From Spongilla lacustris (Eukaryota; Porifera; Demospongiae; Spongillida; Spongillidae): a DNA stretch of 64,000 bases. The translations under genes and the position numbers were made by a program. Below the pieces are notes generated by a model that saw only the letters and a list, made by a program, of their open reading frames with translations, made no database searches and had not been told where the DNA came from. The stretch lies in contig OX442437.1 in assembly GCA_949361645.1 (NCBI GenBank), forward strand, positions 2,190,296 through 2,254,295, in the 5' to 3' direction. Below, one piece after another: positions 13,129-24,599 of this stretch. How positions within the stretch are numbered: position 1 is the first letter of the stretch; each line of letters begins with the position of its first letter.

Positions 13129-14287
13129 ATGGGGAGCCGTTTGTTGCAAAATATCGTTCGATCCTTTTGGTCTATGAATAACTGCTTGAAACATCGAACG
13201 CTCTTCAAACATCGAATGCATTATTCCGTATTCTCGAGTATCCGGAAGAATTCATTCGATCTTTGTAACCGTTATTCATGGACAATAAAGTCGAACGAAA
13301 TATTCCGGATACTCGAGTATCTCGAATATTTCGTTCGATCTTCGTAGTATACGGAAAACAACATTCATAGTCTCCGGATACCCAAAGATCGAATGCATTA
13401 TTCCGGATTCTCGAGTATCCGGAAGAATTCATTCGAACTTTTAAACCGTTATTCATGGGCAACAAAAGTTGAACGAAATATCCCGTATACTTGAGTATCC
13501 CGAATATTTTGTTCGATCTTTTTAGTATACGGAAACCGACATTCATAGCTTCCGGATACCCAAAGATTGAATGAATCATTCCGGATTCTCCTGTATCCGG
13601 AATAATTCGTTTTATCTTTTGTACCGTTATTCATGAACAGCGAAAGTCGAACGAAATATTCCGGACACTCGAGTATCCTGAATAATGCGTTCGATCTTTC
13701 CAGTATACGGAAACCGTCATTCATAACGTCCGGATACCTAAACATCGAATGTATTATTCCGGATTCTCGAGTATCCGGAACAATTCATTCGATCTTTATA
13801 ACCGTAATTCATGGACATCAAATGTCGAACGAAATATTCCGGATACTCGAGTATCCCGAATAATGCGTTCGATCTTTCCAGTATACGGAAACCGTTATTC
13901 ATAACGTCCGAATACCTAAAGATCGAACGAGAATTATTCCGGATTCTCGAGTATTCGGAACAATCCATTCAATCTTTGACTCAAGTATCTCGTTCGATCT
14001 CCCATGCAGTATTCGGAAACCGTTGATCGGAACGAAATTTCCAGGAATTGGAATGGGTTTTACGTTAGGAAATTGTTGAGAGCTACAAGTAGAGGAGCAT
14101 GGAGACGGTTTGATACATGGCCAGTTCCGTCGCTGGATTGTGTTGTACAAGTCGACTTTATCAGTGCCATTTGACGGGCTATTGACTCAGTAGCAGCCGG
14201 TCATGAACGATGTACATGCACATGTACATATACAGTGTATAATATACATGTATGAGACAATCGATTCAACGGACCGGGAAACAATAA
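13129..14287 (+). repeat. Left TIR, built of 89-bp palindromic subrepeats
   Basis: The arm consists mostly of a tandem array. The core palindrome TTCCGGATACTCGAGTATCC or a variant occurs about ten times, near 13222, 13308, 13400, 13487, 13577, 13665, 13752, 13842, 13933 and 13979, so about every 89 bp. Phrases such as ACCGTTATTCATGG recur every 177-178 bp (13267, 13444, 13622, 13800), so the true unit is a head-to-head pair. The inner end is ACAATCGATTCAACGGACCG... Confidence 0.92.
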
Positions 14288-14289
14288 AC

Positions 14290-15147
14290 TATTATGAATA
14301 TTACAATAGTAACGTATCGTTGAGGAGTCAAATAAATGTTGTATATCAAGGTTCCCCTGCAATAGATTTAGGAGGTCTTAGGCGTCAATTCTATACAACA
14401 CTATTGAAATTTTTTGCCGAGAACAATTATTATTTGATGGATCAGAATTCAATTTACGACCAGTTTCTTACCCAATTGCAACAATCTCAGGTCTTTACAC
14501 TGTTCTAGGTAACCTTATTCACAGTATATTGTTCGAGGAGATAGGTTTTCCTTACCTCAGTAGCGCCATTTGTGTATTGGTACATTGCCTCTGGAGAGAG
14601 CAAGGCTGTTTAGCACATCTCAAACTCTGATTTAAGCTCTGACGTACTGAGTGCTGTTCTCAATGTACTACCTATTTATTTATTTTATTGGCTTTAAGCG
14701 TATTCATTTTCAGCTAAATAGTGCATCTGATCTGCAGGATGGATGTATATTGTGGTATAAGTGGCACCATACAGGTAAAGAAATTGATTCTCTCCATTGT
14801 CTCAGTACTATTGAAAACCCATTGTATTCAAATCAAATCTGATGTTACACAGTTTTGTTTCTTCCATACAGGTTGCAGCTAAGGAAGATGTCTTTTTAAA
14901 AGATACTCTGATAAGAAGAGGCAGAGCAATTGATCAACTCTGTGAAAGCCTTGACAATTTCTCTTTCCTTGAAGCAATAAGACACGTCCTAGAGACATTT
15001 GCTCCCTTCTTTATGTATCAAGGGTTGATAACTAACTCAGATGTGATAAACTGATTTTATATGGATGAGGAGACTCAAGATAATGAAGAATGTAAAAAGG
15101 TTTATCAAATACTCATTGACTACATTCATTGCTATTCAGAGAAAGGT
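14290..15147 (+). pseudogene. HECT E3 ubiquitin-ligase domain gene, broken and partial
   Basis: Three exon-like blocks match a HECT domain, which passes ubiquitin from an E2 to substrate through a C-terminal cysteine. The first (about 14310-14490) has VVYQGSPAIDLGGLRRQFY, the diagnostic N-lobe start, and ends at a CAG/GTCTTT donor. A short exon (14739-14776, ...CAG/GATGG to ACAG/GTAAAG) may follow. The third starts after ATACAG at about 14872 (VAAKEDVFLKDTLIRRGRAI) and continues to YQILIDYIHCYSEK, ending AAAG/GTTTGC. A TGA at about 15051 interrupts it where relatives have a Cys or similar residue. No C-lobe or catalytic Cys is found downstream. The first block's frame runs back into the left TIR, suggesting the gene belongs to the large element. 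Confidence 0.72.
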
Positions 15148-15189
15148 TTGCACAACATTACTGTAAAATATATTTGCATTAAGTAGTTG

Positions 15190-15835
15190 TTACAGTAGTG
15201 CTAAGAGTAGAATACCAAAAATTTCAAATTCTCCTATAATATCATGTGCTATTAGGATACAAATTACAGTTTTAGAATCATCATTATTTCTGCATAATTC
15301 ATATGACAGCAACATTATCGCATGACTTATTTGTGTTTTTAGAAAACACTTATATTCAAGTGTTTGTTTATGTGACTCAGTGGAGACAAAACCAATCAAA
15401 GTTAAGGCCTCAAGTTTATTTTTACAAGTACATGTACATGTACAACACCTAGATGTCCATCTCTGATACCAATTTGAGGTACACGCCCATGGAGTGCAAC
15501 TCTTGTCCACTCTGATGTCAAAACAGTTACGTTATTTTGTAGAACCTCACAGGCCTACCTGAGAGTAATGTACAAATGTCATAAAAACCATGAGATTTCA
15601 GCTGAAGGTATGTAGCTCAAATTGCTGCCAAATGTTTGAGGCCTTAACTTTAATTGGTTTGGTTTCCAGATACATAAACAGACACTTAAAGATTAGCTTG
15701 TTTATTGTTTTATAAACACACAAACAAGTCAAGTGACATTGCTGTTTTCATACGATGTGATGCAGAAATACATGCTGATTCTAAAAATGTAATTGGCATC
15801 CTTATAGCATTTTCAATCTTCAAGCCAAATACAGG
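15190..15835. repeat. Inverted pair of about 130-bp segments
   Basis: The reverse complement of 15230-15370 aligns with 15703-15815. Shared blocks include ATGCAGAAATA, GATTCTAAAA and TGTAATT. Both copies stay open in the same frame (SKTVICILIA against SKNVIGILIA). Origin unknown. Confidence 0.6.
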
Positions 15836-18504
15836 CTTCACTTCCATTGTCATCTCCACCACCGAAAAGCCATCTTCCCCTTGCGCACTCTGTAGCGTCA
15901 CAAACCGCTGCCCTGTCACGTTTCACCATCGCACGCACCACCGTTGTGCATGCTTTCTCAATCACCAACATCACCAGCATCTTTCCAGTTACATTCCTGT
16001 CAATCAGCATGCTCGCCTAATAACCAAGCACTCCGTGATGTTAAGATGAATGAGGCTTTTGGGGCTACTTTAGTAGTCCAAGGCAATGTCGTTGATAGTA
16101 GCAACCCATGGTACAATAAGTGGCAAAAGCTTGTCTCCAAGCGAACCAGCTACTACTATATTCCTAATGGCGCTGTGGGAAGAGATTTTACGCAATTACT
16201 CACACAGGAAGTCACTTTGTTGAACCAAGGCAGTTGTAAATCAGAACGTATGATAGTTTTAATTGGTGTAGTTCTTCAACGTGACAATATGGTGAAGAAA
16301 GGCTCTGATATATGTAGACTCATTAAACGTCACATGGACATGTGGAAGAATGAACAATTTGATGAACTATTCTATGAATTTGAAAGATGCTCCAAACAGC
16401 ACCGAACCAGCAGTACCTCATCCCACACTGACGAACATACCTTAAAGGTGTTTTCACATCTTATGCAAAAGGGTCAAGTGAGATCAGCAGTTCGATGGCT
16501 AACAGAAAGGACAAATAAAGGAGGTGTGCTGGACATATCCTGCCTTGTTGATGATGGGCCTAAAACTGTCTTTGATGTGTTAAAAGAAAAAACATCCTGA
16601 ACCTTCCATACCACCAGAGGATGCAATCTTAAGTATGTGGACCTACCACCACTAGCTGATGTGGACATTACAAGCTCTCATATAGAAATCGCTGCTAAGA
16701 AAATTCAAGGAGGAGCTGGTCCTGGAGGGTCCACCGCTTCACTCTGGCAAGCTTTTTTACTTCACTTTGGTGTACATAGTGCAAACTTGCGAGATGCCAT
16801 GGCTGAACTTGCCAGACGTTTATCCAATTCCATCATTGACTGGTCAGACATACAAGCCTTGATGAGCACTCGCCTAGTTGCCTTGGATAAGTCCCCAGGC
16901 GTTCACCCTATTGCTATAGGGGAAATACCTAGGCGTATACTTTGTAAAGCTGTGGCGTTGGCAACTAGTATGGATGTCACTGACTTGTGTGGCATCGACC
17001 AATTGTGCTCTGGCATAAAAGGAGGCATTGAAGGAGCAGTACATGCCATGCAGGAATTGTATGAAGAAAATCGAAAGTCTGCCTGGGGTATATTATTGGT
17101 AGATGCATTTAACTCCCTTAACAGATCTGCTGCCATTTGGAACTGCAGTGTTCAATGTCCTCAGTGCTCCAGGTTCCTTTTCAATACCTATCGAGGGTAC
17201 ACAGCTTTAGTACTTCAAGGTATGTCAAAGACTGATGCCCTCTTGAGTAATGAAGGTGTAATGCAGGGGGACCCTTTGTCCATGCTTATGTATGCATCAT
17301 CTACACTGCCACTTATCAAATCCCTCTACAACCCATCCACCTTGGTCCAGAATTGGTATGCAGATGATTCCTCTTGTGCAGCAAAACTGCCTCATTTGCT
17401 GAAATATAATGGTTTCAAAGGTTATGTGAATTGGGACCCATGTACGGGTACTACCCAGAACCCAAGAAGACCATTCTCATAGTTGATCCCACTTTCAAGG
17501 ATGAAGCCAATGTTATCTTTCAACCCTTCGGTATAAGTGTGGTCAGTGGTCATCGTTTCCTGGGAGGATTTATTGGTGGCTCTGATAGTACAAGACAATT
17601 TGTTCAGTCTAAGGTCACAGAATGCATGGATTTAATGTATTATGGAACTCAGCAAAGTACCCCCAGGCTGCTTTTTCAGCATTGTCTAAATCACTACAGT
17701 TTGAATGGACATATTTGCAGAGGGTAGTACCTGATTGCAGTGCTGCCTTTGCTCCTGTTTGGGATGCCCTGAACACTTTTTTCTGGCCAGCAGTTTTTGA
17801 AGGATCTATTTCCGAAACTGAAAAACGTTTATTCACACTTCCTACCCGAATGGGTGGTATGGGAATACGAAATCCTATTGAAACAGCTAACAATGCCTAC
17901 GAAACGTCAAGAACAGGAACAAGTGTAATTGTAGATGCGATCAAAGGGAAGGTTCCTTCTTCAATGCTGGACCACAACGATCAATTTGCCAAGACAATAT
18001 CTAGTATGCACTGTAATATTCGACATCAGGACCAGGCCACACAAGACTCTATTCTTTCTGTCTTGGATGCAAAGAAGAAGCGAGCATTTCGGCGTTCAAT
18101 TGATGATAAAACTTCTGCATGGCTAGCAGTATTGCCACTGTGTACACACCGCTTAGATTTGTCTGCAACAGAATTCAGAGATGCACTGGCGATGAGATAC
18201 CAGCGTCCTTTGCTTAGGATGCCAGCCACCTGTGATGGATGTGGTGCAGCATTCAATCTTGAGCATGCCCTAGACTGCAGAAAGGGGGGGCTGGTCATCC
18301 AACACCATAATGAAATCAGAGATGCATTTGGAGATCTGGCCTCAATAGCATTCAGGAATGTGATAAAGGAGCCAGTTGTGAAGGAGGCTAACATCAGAGA
18401 TGGTACCCCTGCCTTGATTGCGGACATCAGTATTAGAGGTCTTTGGGAACCTCAGGCAGTAGCCTTGCTAGATGTGCGAGTACAAGTCCCACTTCCTTGA
18501 TAAT

Positions 18505-18640
18505 AGGGATATCCCGATATAGGACCGACTACGTCGGGAGCATAGAGAAGACCCCCGCATGGGTAAACCCATATAATGGGGATATCCGAGGATATCCCTA
18601 TATAGGACCGACTACGTCGGCGACCTAGACCGGGCCTATA
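18505..18640 (+). repeat. Mitochondrial intergenic hairpin repeats
   Basis: The phrase ATATAGGACCGACTACGTCG occurs twice (about 18518 and 18601), each preceded by GATATCCC-type palindromes. CCGACTACGTCGG can fold on itself. Such hairpin families are known in some sponge mtDNAs. They were carried in with the nad4 fragment. Confidence 0.6.
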
Positions 18641-18664
18641 AGGGCACGGATAGCGATAGAAAAT

Positions 18665-19106
18665 ATGTTAGAATTAGTCTTTATTTTACCGTTAATTGGA
18701 ATAATATACCTAATAATTTTACCAAGGGATAATACTGTAAAATTAAAAAAAGCCGCTCTAGAATGATCATTATTTACATTAACTGCCACAATTCTTTTAT
18801 GGGCTTCTTTTGATGGTGGGGGACAATTTCAAGCTATAAAAAAATTTGAATGAATCCCTGGGATTGAGCCAGTATTTGGTCCAGCTCTTTTTGCAGTGGA
18901 TGGTATTTCGATATTTTTTTTAATCTTAACTGCATTATTAACCCCTATTTGTATTTTAATTAGTTGAAATTCTATAAAATTTTTAATTAAAGAGTTTTTA
19001 TTATGTTTATTGTTCATGGAATTTTTATTAATTGGGGTTTTTTCTATATTAGATTTAGTAGGGTTTTATATATTGTTTGAAGGGATATTAATTCCAATGT
19101 TTTTAG
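18665..19106 (+). pseudogene. nad4: nad4 N-terminal fragment in NUMT
   Basis: Partial mitochondrial NADH:ubiquinone oxidoreductase chain 4, a proton-pumping membrane subunit of complex I in its original setting. It begins MLELVFILPLIG and is cut off after IPMFL. In-frame TGA codons make it untranslatable in the nucleus. Intact TGA=Trp positions exclude vertebrate-like AGR changes only weakly, but fit sponge and cnidarian mtDNA. Confidence 0.9.
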
Positions 19107-19499
19107 AAGTACAACAGTGCAGCTGAAGCACGTCGAGCATCTTTTACCCCTTTTGTTGTATCTACTGATGGAATGCTGGGTAGAGAGACGAATTTCTTAC
19201 TAAAATGGTTAGCCCAAAGCATTGGCATTAAATGGGAGAAACCACTGGGACAAACCACAGGATGGCTGCGTGCAAAGCTGAGTTTTGCAATACTTCGAGC
19301 AACAAATCTTTGCTTGCGTGGTTCTCGCACCAAGTGGAGAAGTGGTGTTGGAATGGATGATGGTGCTGGGCTACCGGCAGAATTGCCAAAATTGGATTAA
19401 AACTTTTATTTCATTCTTTTGTTCTGTCGTTTTGTTGTTTATGTTTCCTCGTTTACTGTTTTTATTATTATTATTTATTATAAATAAAAAAAAAAACAG

Positions 19500-20340
19500 A
19501 TGCTTAATTCTTTTGTACCACCATCAGAGGCAATTAACTCAGAGGCACTTCTGTTAGCTCCAGTCACGCAAAAGAGCCTCTCCTCCAAACTGGATGACCA
19601 CCTCTTCAAGGTTCTTCTGGATGTATCCTCCATCGCTGACAAGGCTTGCTTACTGTCGGTTTCCTCCCTTCGTGCAGGATCATAGCTGTCTGTTACTCCT
19701 TCTGAGGGTCTTGGTCTCTATCTTGACCCTTCCCAATTTCAGGTTGTAATTAAGTGGTGGCTTGGCCTGGACCTTTCTAATGGTTCTTGCTGCCCACTGT
19801 GCCCTGAGATTGCCCTTGACCCACTTGGCCATCATGCTGTTACCTGCAAAAAGGGAGATGATGTGGTTTCCCACCACAACAAACTGAGTGATGCCCTTGC
19901 AGAGACCTGTTGGCGAGCTCATCTGGGCCGGTGTCCAGGTGGAAATGGGTAACAATCTCACCAATCACAGCCACACCTCTCCAGCTGACCTTTCGGTACC
20001 AAACGGAGTCATGGGCAAGCCAGCAGCTTCTGACTTGTCTGCAACATTCCCACTTAATCCTACAACTCTTTTGGAAGCGAGTGTGACAACAGGAGTAGCT
20101 GCACAGACCACTGAACTGAGAAAGCACTCTTCTAATGACACCAAATGTAAGGAACTGGATTGTGTACCATTAGTAGTGGGGTCATATGGAGCCTGGGGAA
20201 AGGAGGCTTGCTTCTTGACTAGCCACTTGCTCATCCAAGGCTAAGTCAGTGGTTCTTACCTAATTCTACGGGCTACTGAACCTTCACCTGGTACGAGCTA
20301 ATGCCATTGCCATCCTTTCCCATAGCAACTGTCAAAGTGA
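19500..20340 (+). mobile_element. Family 2 LINE, C-terminal fragment (endonuclease end)
   Basis: In shifting frames the sequence encodes LAPVTQKSLSSKLDDHLFK, VIKWWLGLDLSN, a CCHC-like region (CCPLCPE...LGHHAVTCKK), HHNKLSD, then PADLSVPNG and KPAASDLSATFPLNPTTLLE. It ends near NLHLVRANAIAILSH (20281-20325). This is the restriction-like endonuclease end of a second, distinct LINE family. At least two frameshifts make it dead. It abuts the 3' tail of the family 1 copy. Confidence 0.75.
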
Positions 20341-20652
20341 TGTTGGATAGGTATAGTTAGCTATAGCATTTTGTGTATATTGTGTGTAGCCTTTATACAT
20401 GTATAATAGTATACTTGTGTAGATCCGTTATTATTATTGTACATGTATTTCAATAATAATAATAATAATAATCCCGTAGCATCAGTCAAAGTGATGCAGG
20501 GTAGGTATATAGTTAGCATTTTGTGTACATTGTGTGTAGTCTAATTGTATAGGTTTATATATCAGTGTATTTGTGCATGTCCACTTATCCTGTATATCTA
20601 TGTAATGCAATAATATTTATTATCAATAATAATAATAAATAATAATAATACC
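20341..20652 (+). repeat. Two tandem family 2 3'-UTR copies with (TAA)n tails
   Basis: The block running from GTCAAAGTGATG through ATTTTGTGTA(T/C)ATTGTGTGTAG to a TAA-repeat tail occurs at about 20330-20472 and again at about 20487-20650. A third, partial version follows the TG tract at about 21005-21160. The repeated 3' ends indicate independent 3'-anchored insertions at or near earlier tails. Confidence 0.65.
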
Positions 20653-20865
20653 CTTGGCAGTAGAGACCTATGGTTGTTAGGATGTGGAAGCTCAGGGTTC
20701 CATTTCTCAGCTGGCTGCCCGTCTGGCTTTGCAGTTGCAGTGCAGCAAGTCAAAGGCCATTACAAGCATCCACCAGAGACTGAACCTCACCCTAGTTCAC
20801 TGCAATGCCAGAGCCTTGCTATCCCATGCAAGGTTTCAGCATTCAGTGGGAGAGGGCTGAAAATG
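20653..20865 (+). mobile_element. Family 2 LINE, short C-terminal fragment
   Basis: Translated pieces PLAVETYG and SISQLAARLALQ, then LNLTLVHCNARALLSHA, match the extreme C-terminus of family 2 (usually VETYGAWG and LNLTLVRANARALLSR). It starts directly after a (TAA)n tail. Confidence 0.65.
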
Positions 20866-21245
<380 letters not shown>

Positions 21246-21408
21246 GTAATAATACGTTGTTACTACATGTATTGTGAGCTATAAAAAAATTAATGGGTTT
21301 TTAAGTGAGAGTGATGTTGAGTAGAAGTGCATTGTAGATTTAGATGTATGGTGTAGTTAGTTGTGTATTTTACGTATGTGTGTATATTATTGTACCTATG
21401 TATATGTA

Positions 21409-23045
21409 CTATGTCCCAATTAACATATAAATGATAATACACAAAATGCTAAGTATATAATAACATGAGTTGGCCTTAATTAGGGACATATTCAGACGAC
21501 CATATAGATTTGAAATCACTCTGGACATTGTTTGGTTAGTTTTGATGCAGAGCCTGCGGGCCAAGCGTGAGAGATGGTACGTTGTGCTTCTATGCCCCAT
21601 GCACCATAGGCTTCCACTGCTAAGGGCACACAGATCCATCCAAGTTCTTCACACTTTGGATCATTTTCAATGTGCTTTCGGACTTCAGCAGATGCAGCTG
21701 CTGACCCCCCTGTGAATCCCGCTTCGGCAATGACATTTGAGTTAAGCGGTGAAATCACAGTGAGGTCTAGAGCTGCTGGTCTGCTGCAGTACCAGTTGGG
21801 AACCAAAATGTCAGCTGGCCTAGTGCGACGGTTGTCATTGCTAAGCCCACTTCCAGCTTCACATTGAACACTTATGCCTGCCCGACGAAATGACTCAGCC
21901 AGTATATCTCTGATGTTGTTATTATCTCTATGACAACATCTCCCCCTCTGACCAGGAGTTGGTATCATAGAGAGCCATGAGGAGGAATGTGGTGCTGATA
22001 CAGATAACAGCCTTGCCTTGTCGGCTAGTGAACTCTTGTTAAGTAGACACTTGAACTGAATGTCCTCAATGTTAGATGACAGCTTCTTCTGACAACACTT
22101 TGTATGCACTACATCCGTAATAGTTAATGGAGTCTCAAGTGAAATACTTTGATTGTACATGTCCAGTGTATGATTCAGGTGAGTACTATGAATGGATGCA
22201 GTGCCTGAACCACTAAGAGAAGCTATATATGCTGCTGGAGAGTGAAGAGCTAGAGATCTTAAGCCAAGGCCCCCAAGAGAGAGGCTTAGTTGAGCCTGGT
22301 CCCAATTAGCATCAGATGGGTCTAAGGCCAGGCACTCAGTGAAACTTTGCCTTACATTGTTGTCAAATAAGGCAAGCTCCTTAGCAGCTAGAGCTGGGGG
22401 TGTTGTCCTTGCTATGTGGGAGAGCTTGCAAAATCCTCCACAAAAGCAAAGAAGGATGAGAGCTACATGAGGATCTTGTGATCCTACACTTTCAAGGGAT
22501 TCCAAGAGCTTTATAACCATTGCACGCTTAGATGAAAAAAATGCTGAACAGTGTTGGAAGTCACCTATGGGAACACCCAGGATGACCAGGTTTGGCTCAG
22601 TTGATGTCTTCATCTGTGATGGAAAAACAGAGCAAAGTCTGCATTCTGGCTAAACAGTTCACATTTTGAATGGTTGATGTGGAGCCAAGTTGGGGGCCCA
22701 ATTCTTCCAGGATATGAAAGACATGTCTGACAGCCACCACAGAAACAGCTATGGCACCATCATCCAAGTACCAACGATGCAGGAGCAAATCAGCACAACA
22801 GCTATCTTTAGAAATGGAGATTTCAACTTTCTGTAGCACCAAGGCATAAAGTAAGGGACCAAGAGGGTCACCCTGTTGCACTCCCTGTTCGGATGTCAGA
22901 ATGCCTAACTGGTGCCAGAGATATGGGTGTTGGCCATAGACCAACTGACCCAAGGTAACAATTCTGGAAAGTGGTTTGCACATTCCTCTAGGATAGCCTG
23001 ACGAGAGACCATGTTAAATGCATTTCTCAGATCTAACTTGCAAGT
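21409..23045 (-). mobile_element. Family 2 LINE, 5'-truncated, RT to endonuclease, zinc knuckle deleted
   Basis: This is the most complete family 2 copy. From the 5' end: RT motif A (CKLDLRNAFNMVSRQ, near 23000-23040), motif B (EQGVQQGDPLGPLLYA), motif C (WYLDDGAIA), then VPIGDFQHC, GGLGLRSLALHSPAAY, IRDILAESFRRAG, RPADILVPNW, RPAALDLTVISPLNS and VPLAVEAYGAWG, ending ISNLYGRLNMSLIKA. Frames change at about 22975, 22605 and 21530. Relative to the other copies, about 45 residues are missing between WLSMIPTPG and RDNNNIRD, removing the CCHC knuckle. Homology stops at a T-rich run near 23045, a typical 5' truncation. Confidence 0.85.
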
Positions 23046-23079
23046 AAAAAAAAATTGATACTAATAGTAATAATAAATG

Positions 23080-23990
23080 TAGTAGCTTCTGCAGGATGGT
23101 CCACATAGCAAGGGTTACCCCACTGAGCCTGGCCTCAGATGCTCTAAGGTCTTGAGGTCAAGCAGTGCTTTGCAGTGTGCTCAGCTATCAATGTTACCTA
23201 TGACGTCTGGAGCCAGGCACAGCTAGGACTAAATTTGGGGGTCTGGGTCTTCGCTCCCTCTCTCACCATGCTGCTGCAGCTGGCTTTTGCAAAGTTGATA
23301 ACATCCACCTACAACAGGCAGTGGCAGTGTTCAACACTCGGGTCTCCGCCACTATTACCATCTCAGTCAATTCTCCCATTCATTGGGTGGTGGCTGGGGT
23401 TAGATACTTCCGGTTGATCCATGTGCCCATTCTGCCCCAATATTTCACTTGATCCTCTGGGTCACCATGCTGTGACCAGCAGGCATGGGGGGGGGGGGGA
23501 ATGTGGTCATATGCCATAATTGTCTATGAGATGAGGTATTTGACCTCTGCCATCGTGCCCACCTAAGTATGAGCGTGGAGAGAGGTCATGGCCTTACCAG
23601 AGACCTTGATCCCACCAGACCTGCTGACATCCTCATTGCTGGCTGGGACAGAGGCAAACCTGTGGCACTAGACCTGACCATTCACCAGACCTCCCCCAAG
23701 GCAGTAGTTGTGGCTGAAATTTATGGTCGGTTGTATGTGGTCCTGGTTCGGTCCATTGCTGGAGCCATCCTGGCAAGAGAGCTCCCAACCTCCAAACTGT
23801 TATTACTAGTTTAGGTGTATGTAGTGTATGTGTATATGTAATGTGGTTGTATTGTAGTAAGTATTATTATTATCTATATGGCAGACTGAGCATTGTGCTT
23901 GTGAGAGCAAACGCCAGGGCTATTCTTGCAAGATCCTTGCAGGTGGCAGGCATACAGGTGGATGCAATGGACTATTGATATGTTAGTTCA
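23080..23990 (+). mobile_element. Family 2 LINE fragment with duplicated C-terminal tail
   Basis: Frame-shifted pieces FCRMVHIARVTPLSLASDAL, AINVTYDVWSQAQLGLNLG, GLRSLSHHAAAA, IGWWLGLDTSG, DPTRPADILIAGWDRGKPVA and LYVVLVRSIAGAILARELP follow in the family 2 order. A second tail, RLSIVLVRANARAILARSLQ, follows at 23885-23945. This is another dead copy, or two overlapping copies. Confidence 0.75.
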
Positions 23991-24099
23991 TTCTGTGTGT
24001 ATTTGTATGTATCCATTATGTATTTATCCTCTTAAATAAAAATAATAATAATAATAATGTACATGTATACTATATATTAAATTTACTATATGTTACCTT

Positions 24100-24485
24100 G
24101 GTTCCATCGAAATGTGGAAAACTTCTTATACATGTAGGGGTGAAACATGTGTGGACACCTATGTACCTTCCTATAGCAGAATTGCATCACAGGAGGCAGG
24201 GGCAATTGCTGACCGAGCGGAGAGAAGGAAATCCGACAAATACTCAAATATGGACCCCAATATGTATCTGTTTACTCCAGTTGTCATAGAAACATCGGGT
24301 GTGTTTCTTTCTTAAAGGATCTTGCTTGTTGTGTTCGTAAGGTGTCAGGGGAAGTGAAGTCCTTTCCATATCTACTTCAACGCCTTGCTGTAGCTGTACA
24401 GCGAGGTAATGCTGTCTCAGTCCTGGGCACCTTTGCTAGTGAAGATTGCATTATTTTTGAGGACAGTGATGCATATTAATTCATT
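24100..24485 (+). mobile_element. Family 3 LINE, C-terminal fragment
   Basis: The reading RIASQEAGAIADRAERRKSD, then MDPNMYLFTPVVIETSGVF, and after a frameshift LLQRLAVAVQRGNAVSVLGTF matches a C-terminal block found in many cnidarian and sponge LINE polyproteins. It is distinct from families 1 and 2. It ends in an (AAAT)n tail at 24548-24582. Confidence 0.7.
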
Positions 24486-24599
24486 CATTATTCTATGTAT
24501 GTATGTATCTTTCAATGTTTAACATTAAACCATGACCTTATTTAGTGTGAAATAAATAAATAAATAAATAAATAAATAAAAATAATTTTTTGACACCTC

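Larger units (their letters stand above)
18486..19107 (+). mobile_element. Nuclear copy of mitochondrial DNA (NUMT) with start of nad4
   Basis: The retroelement is interrupted by an A+T-rich block of different composition. From the ATG at 18665 one frame encodes an NADH dehydrogenase subunit 4 N-terminus for about 147 codons, including GIEPVFGPALFAVDGISIFF and GFYILFEGILIPMF. It is continuous only if TGA is read as Trp; the three in-frame TGAs fall where Trp is expected. The absence of any other lesion points to a recent transfer. Upstream (18486-18664) is a GC-richer intergenic part with hairpins. AGTACAA occurs at both joins (18479-18485 and 19108-19114), suggesting microhomology-guided insertion or a short duplication. 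Confidence 0.9.
15850..19490 (+). mobile_element. Near-full-length family 1 LINE with NUMT inserted in its endonuclease
   Basis: This is the longest copy of family 1. An N-terminal C2H2-like finger (CALC...HHRTHH, near 15880-15945) is followed by a linker domain to 16600. The RT starts at about 16637 (GGAGPGGSTASLWQAF) with motif A LLVDAFNSLNR, motif B GVMQGDPLSM and motif C WYADD (17357-17371). The CCHC knuckle (CDGCGAAFNLEHALDC), RHNE-like HHNEIRD and ALLDVRV follow. Frames shift at about 16600, 17420 and 17645. At 18486 the endonuclease is broken by mitochondrial DNA and resumes at 19108 with EARRASFTPFVVSTDG, about 30 residues having been lost at the join. The copy ends in GMDDG...PKLD and an A-rich tail (19460-19499). 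Confidence 0.85.

Noticed and set aside
13205..13968. Overlapping 76-124-codon frames on both strands
   Set aside because: They arise from the 89-bp palindromic subrepeats of the TIR.
15705..15860. Weak resemblance of DAEIHADSKNVIGILIA to the C-terminal half of HPr phosphocarriers
   Set aside because: Too short, no His active-site region, and the inverted partner does not support it.
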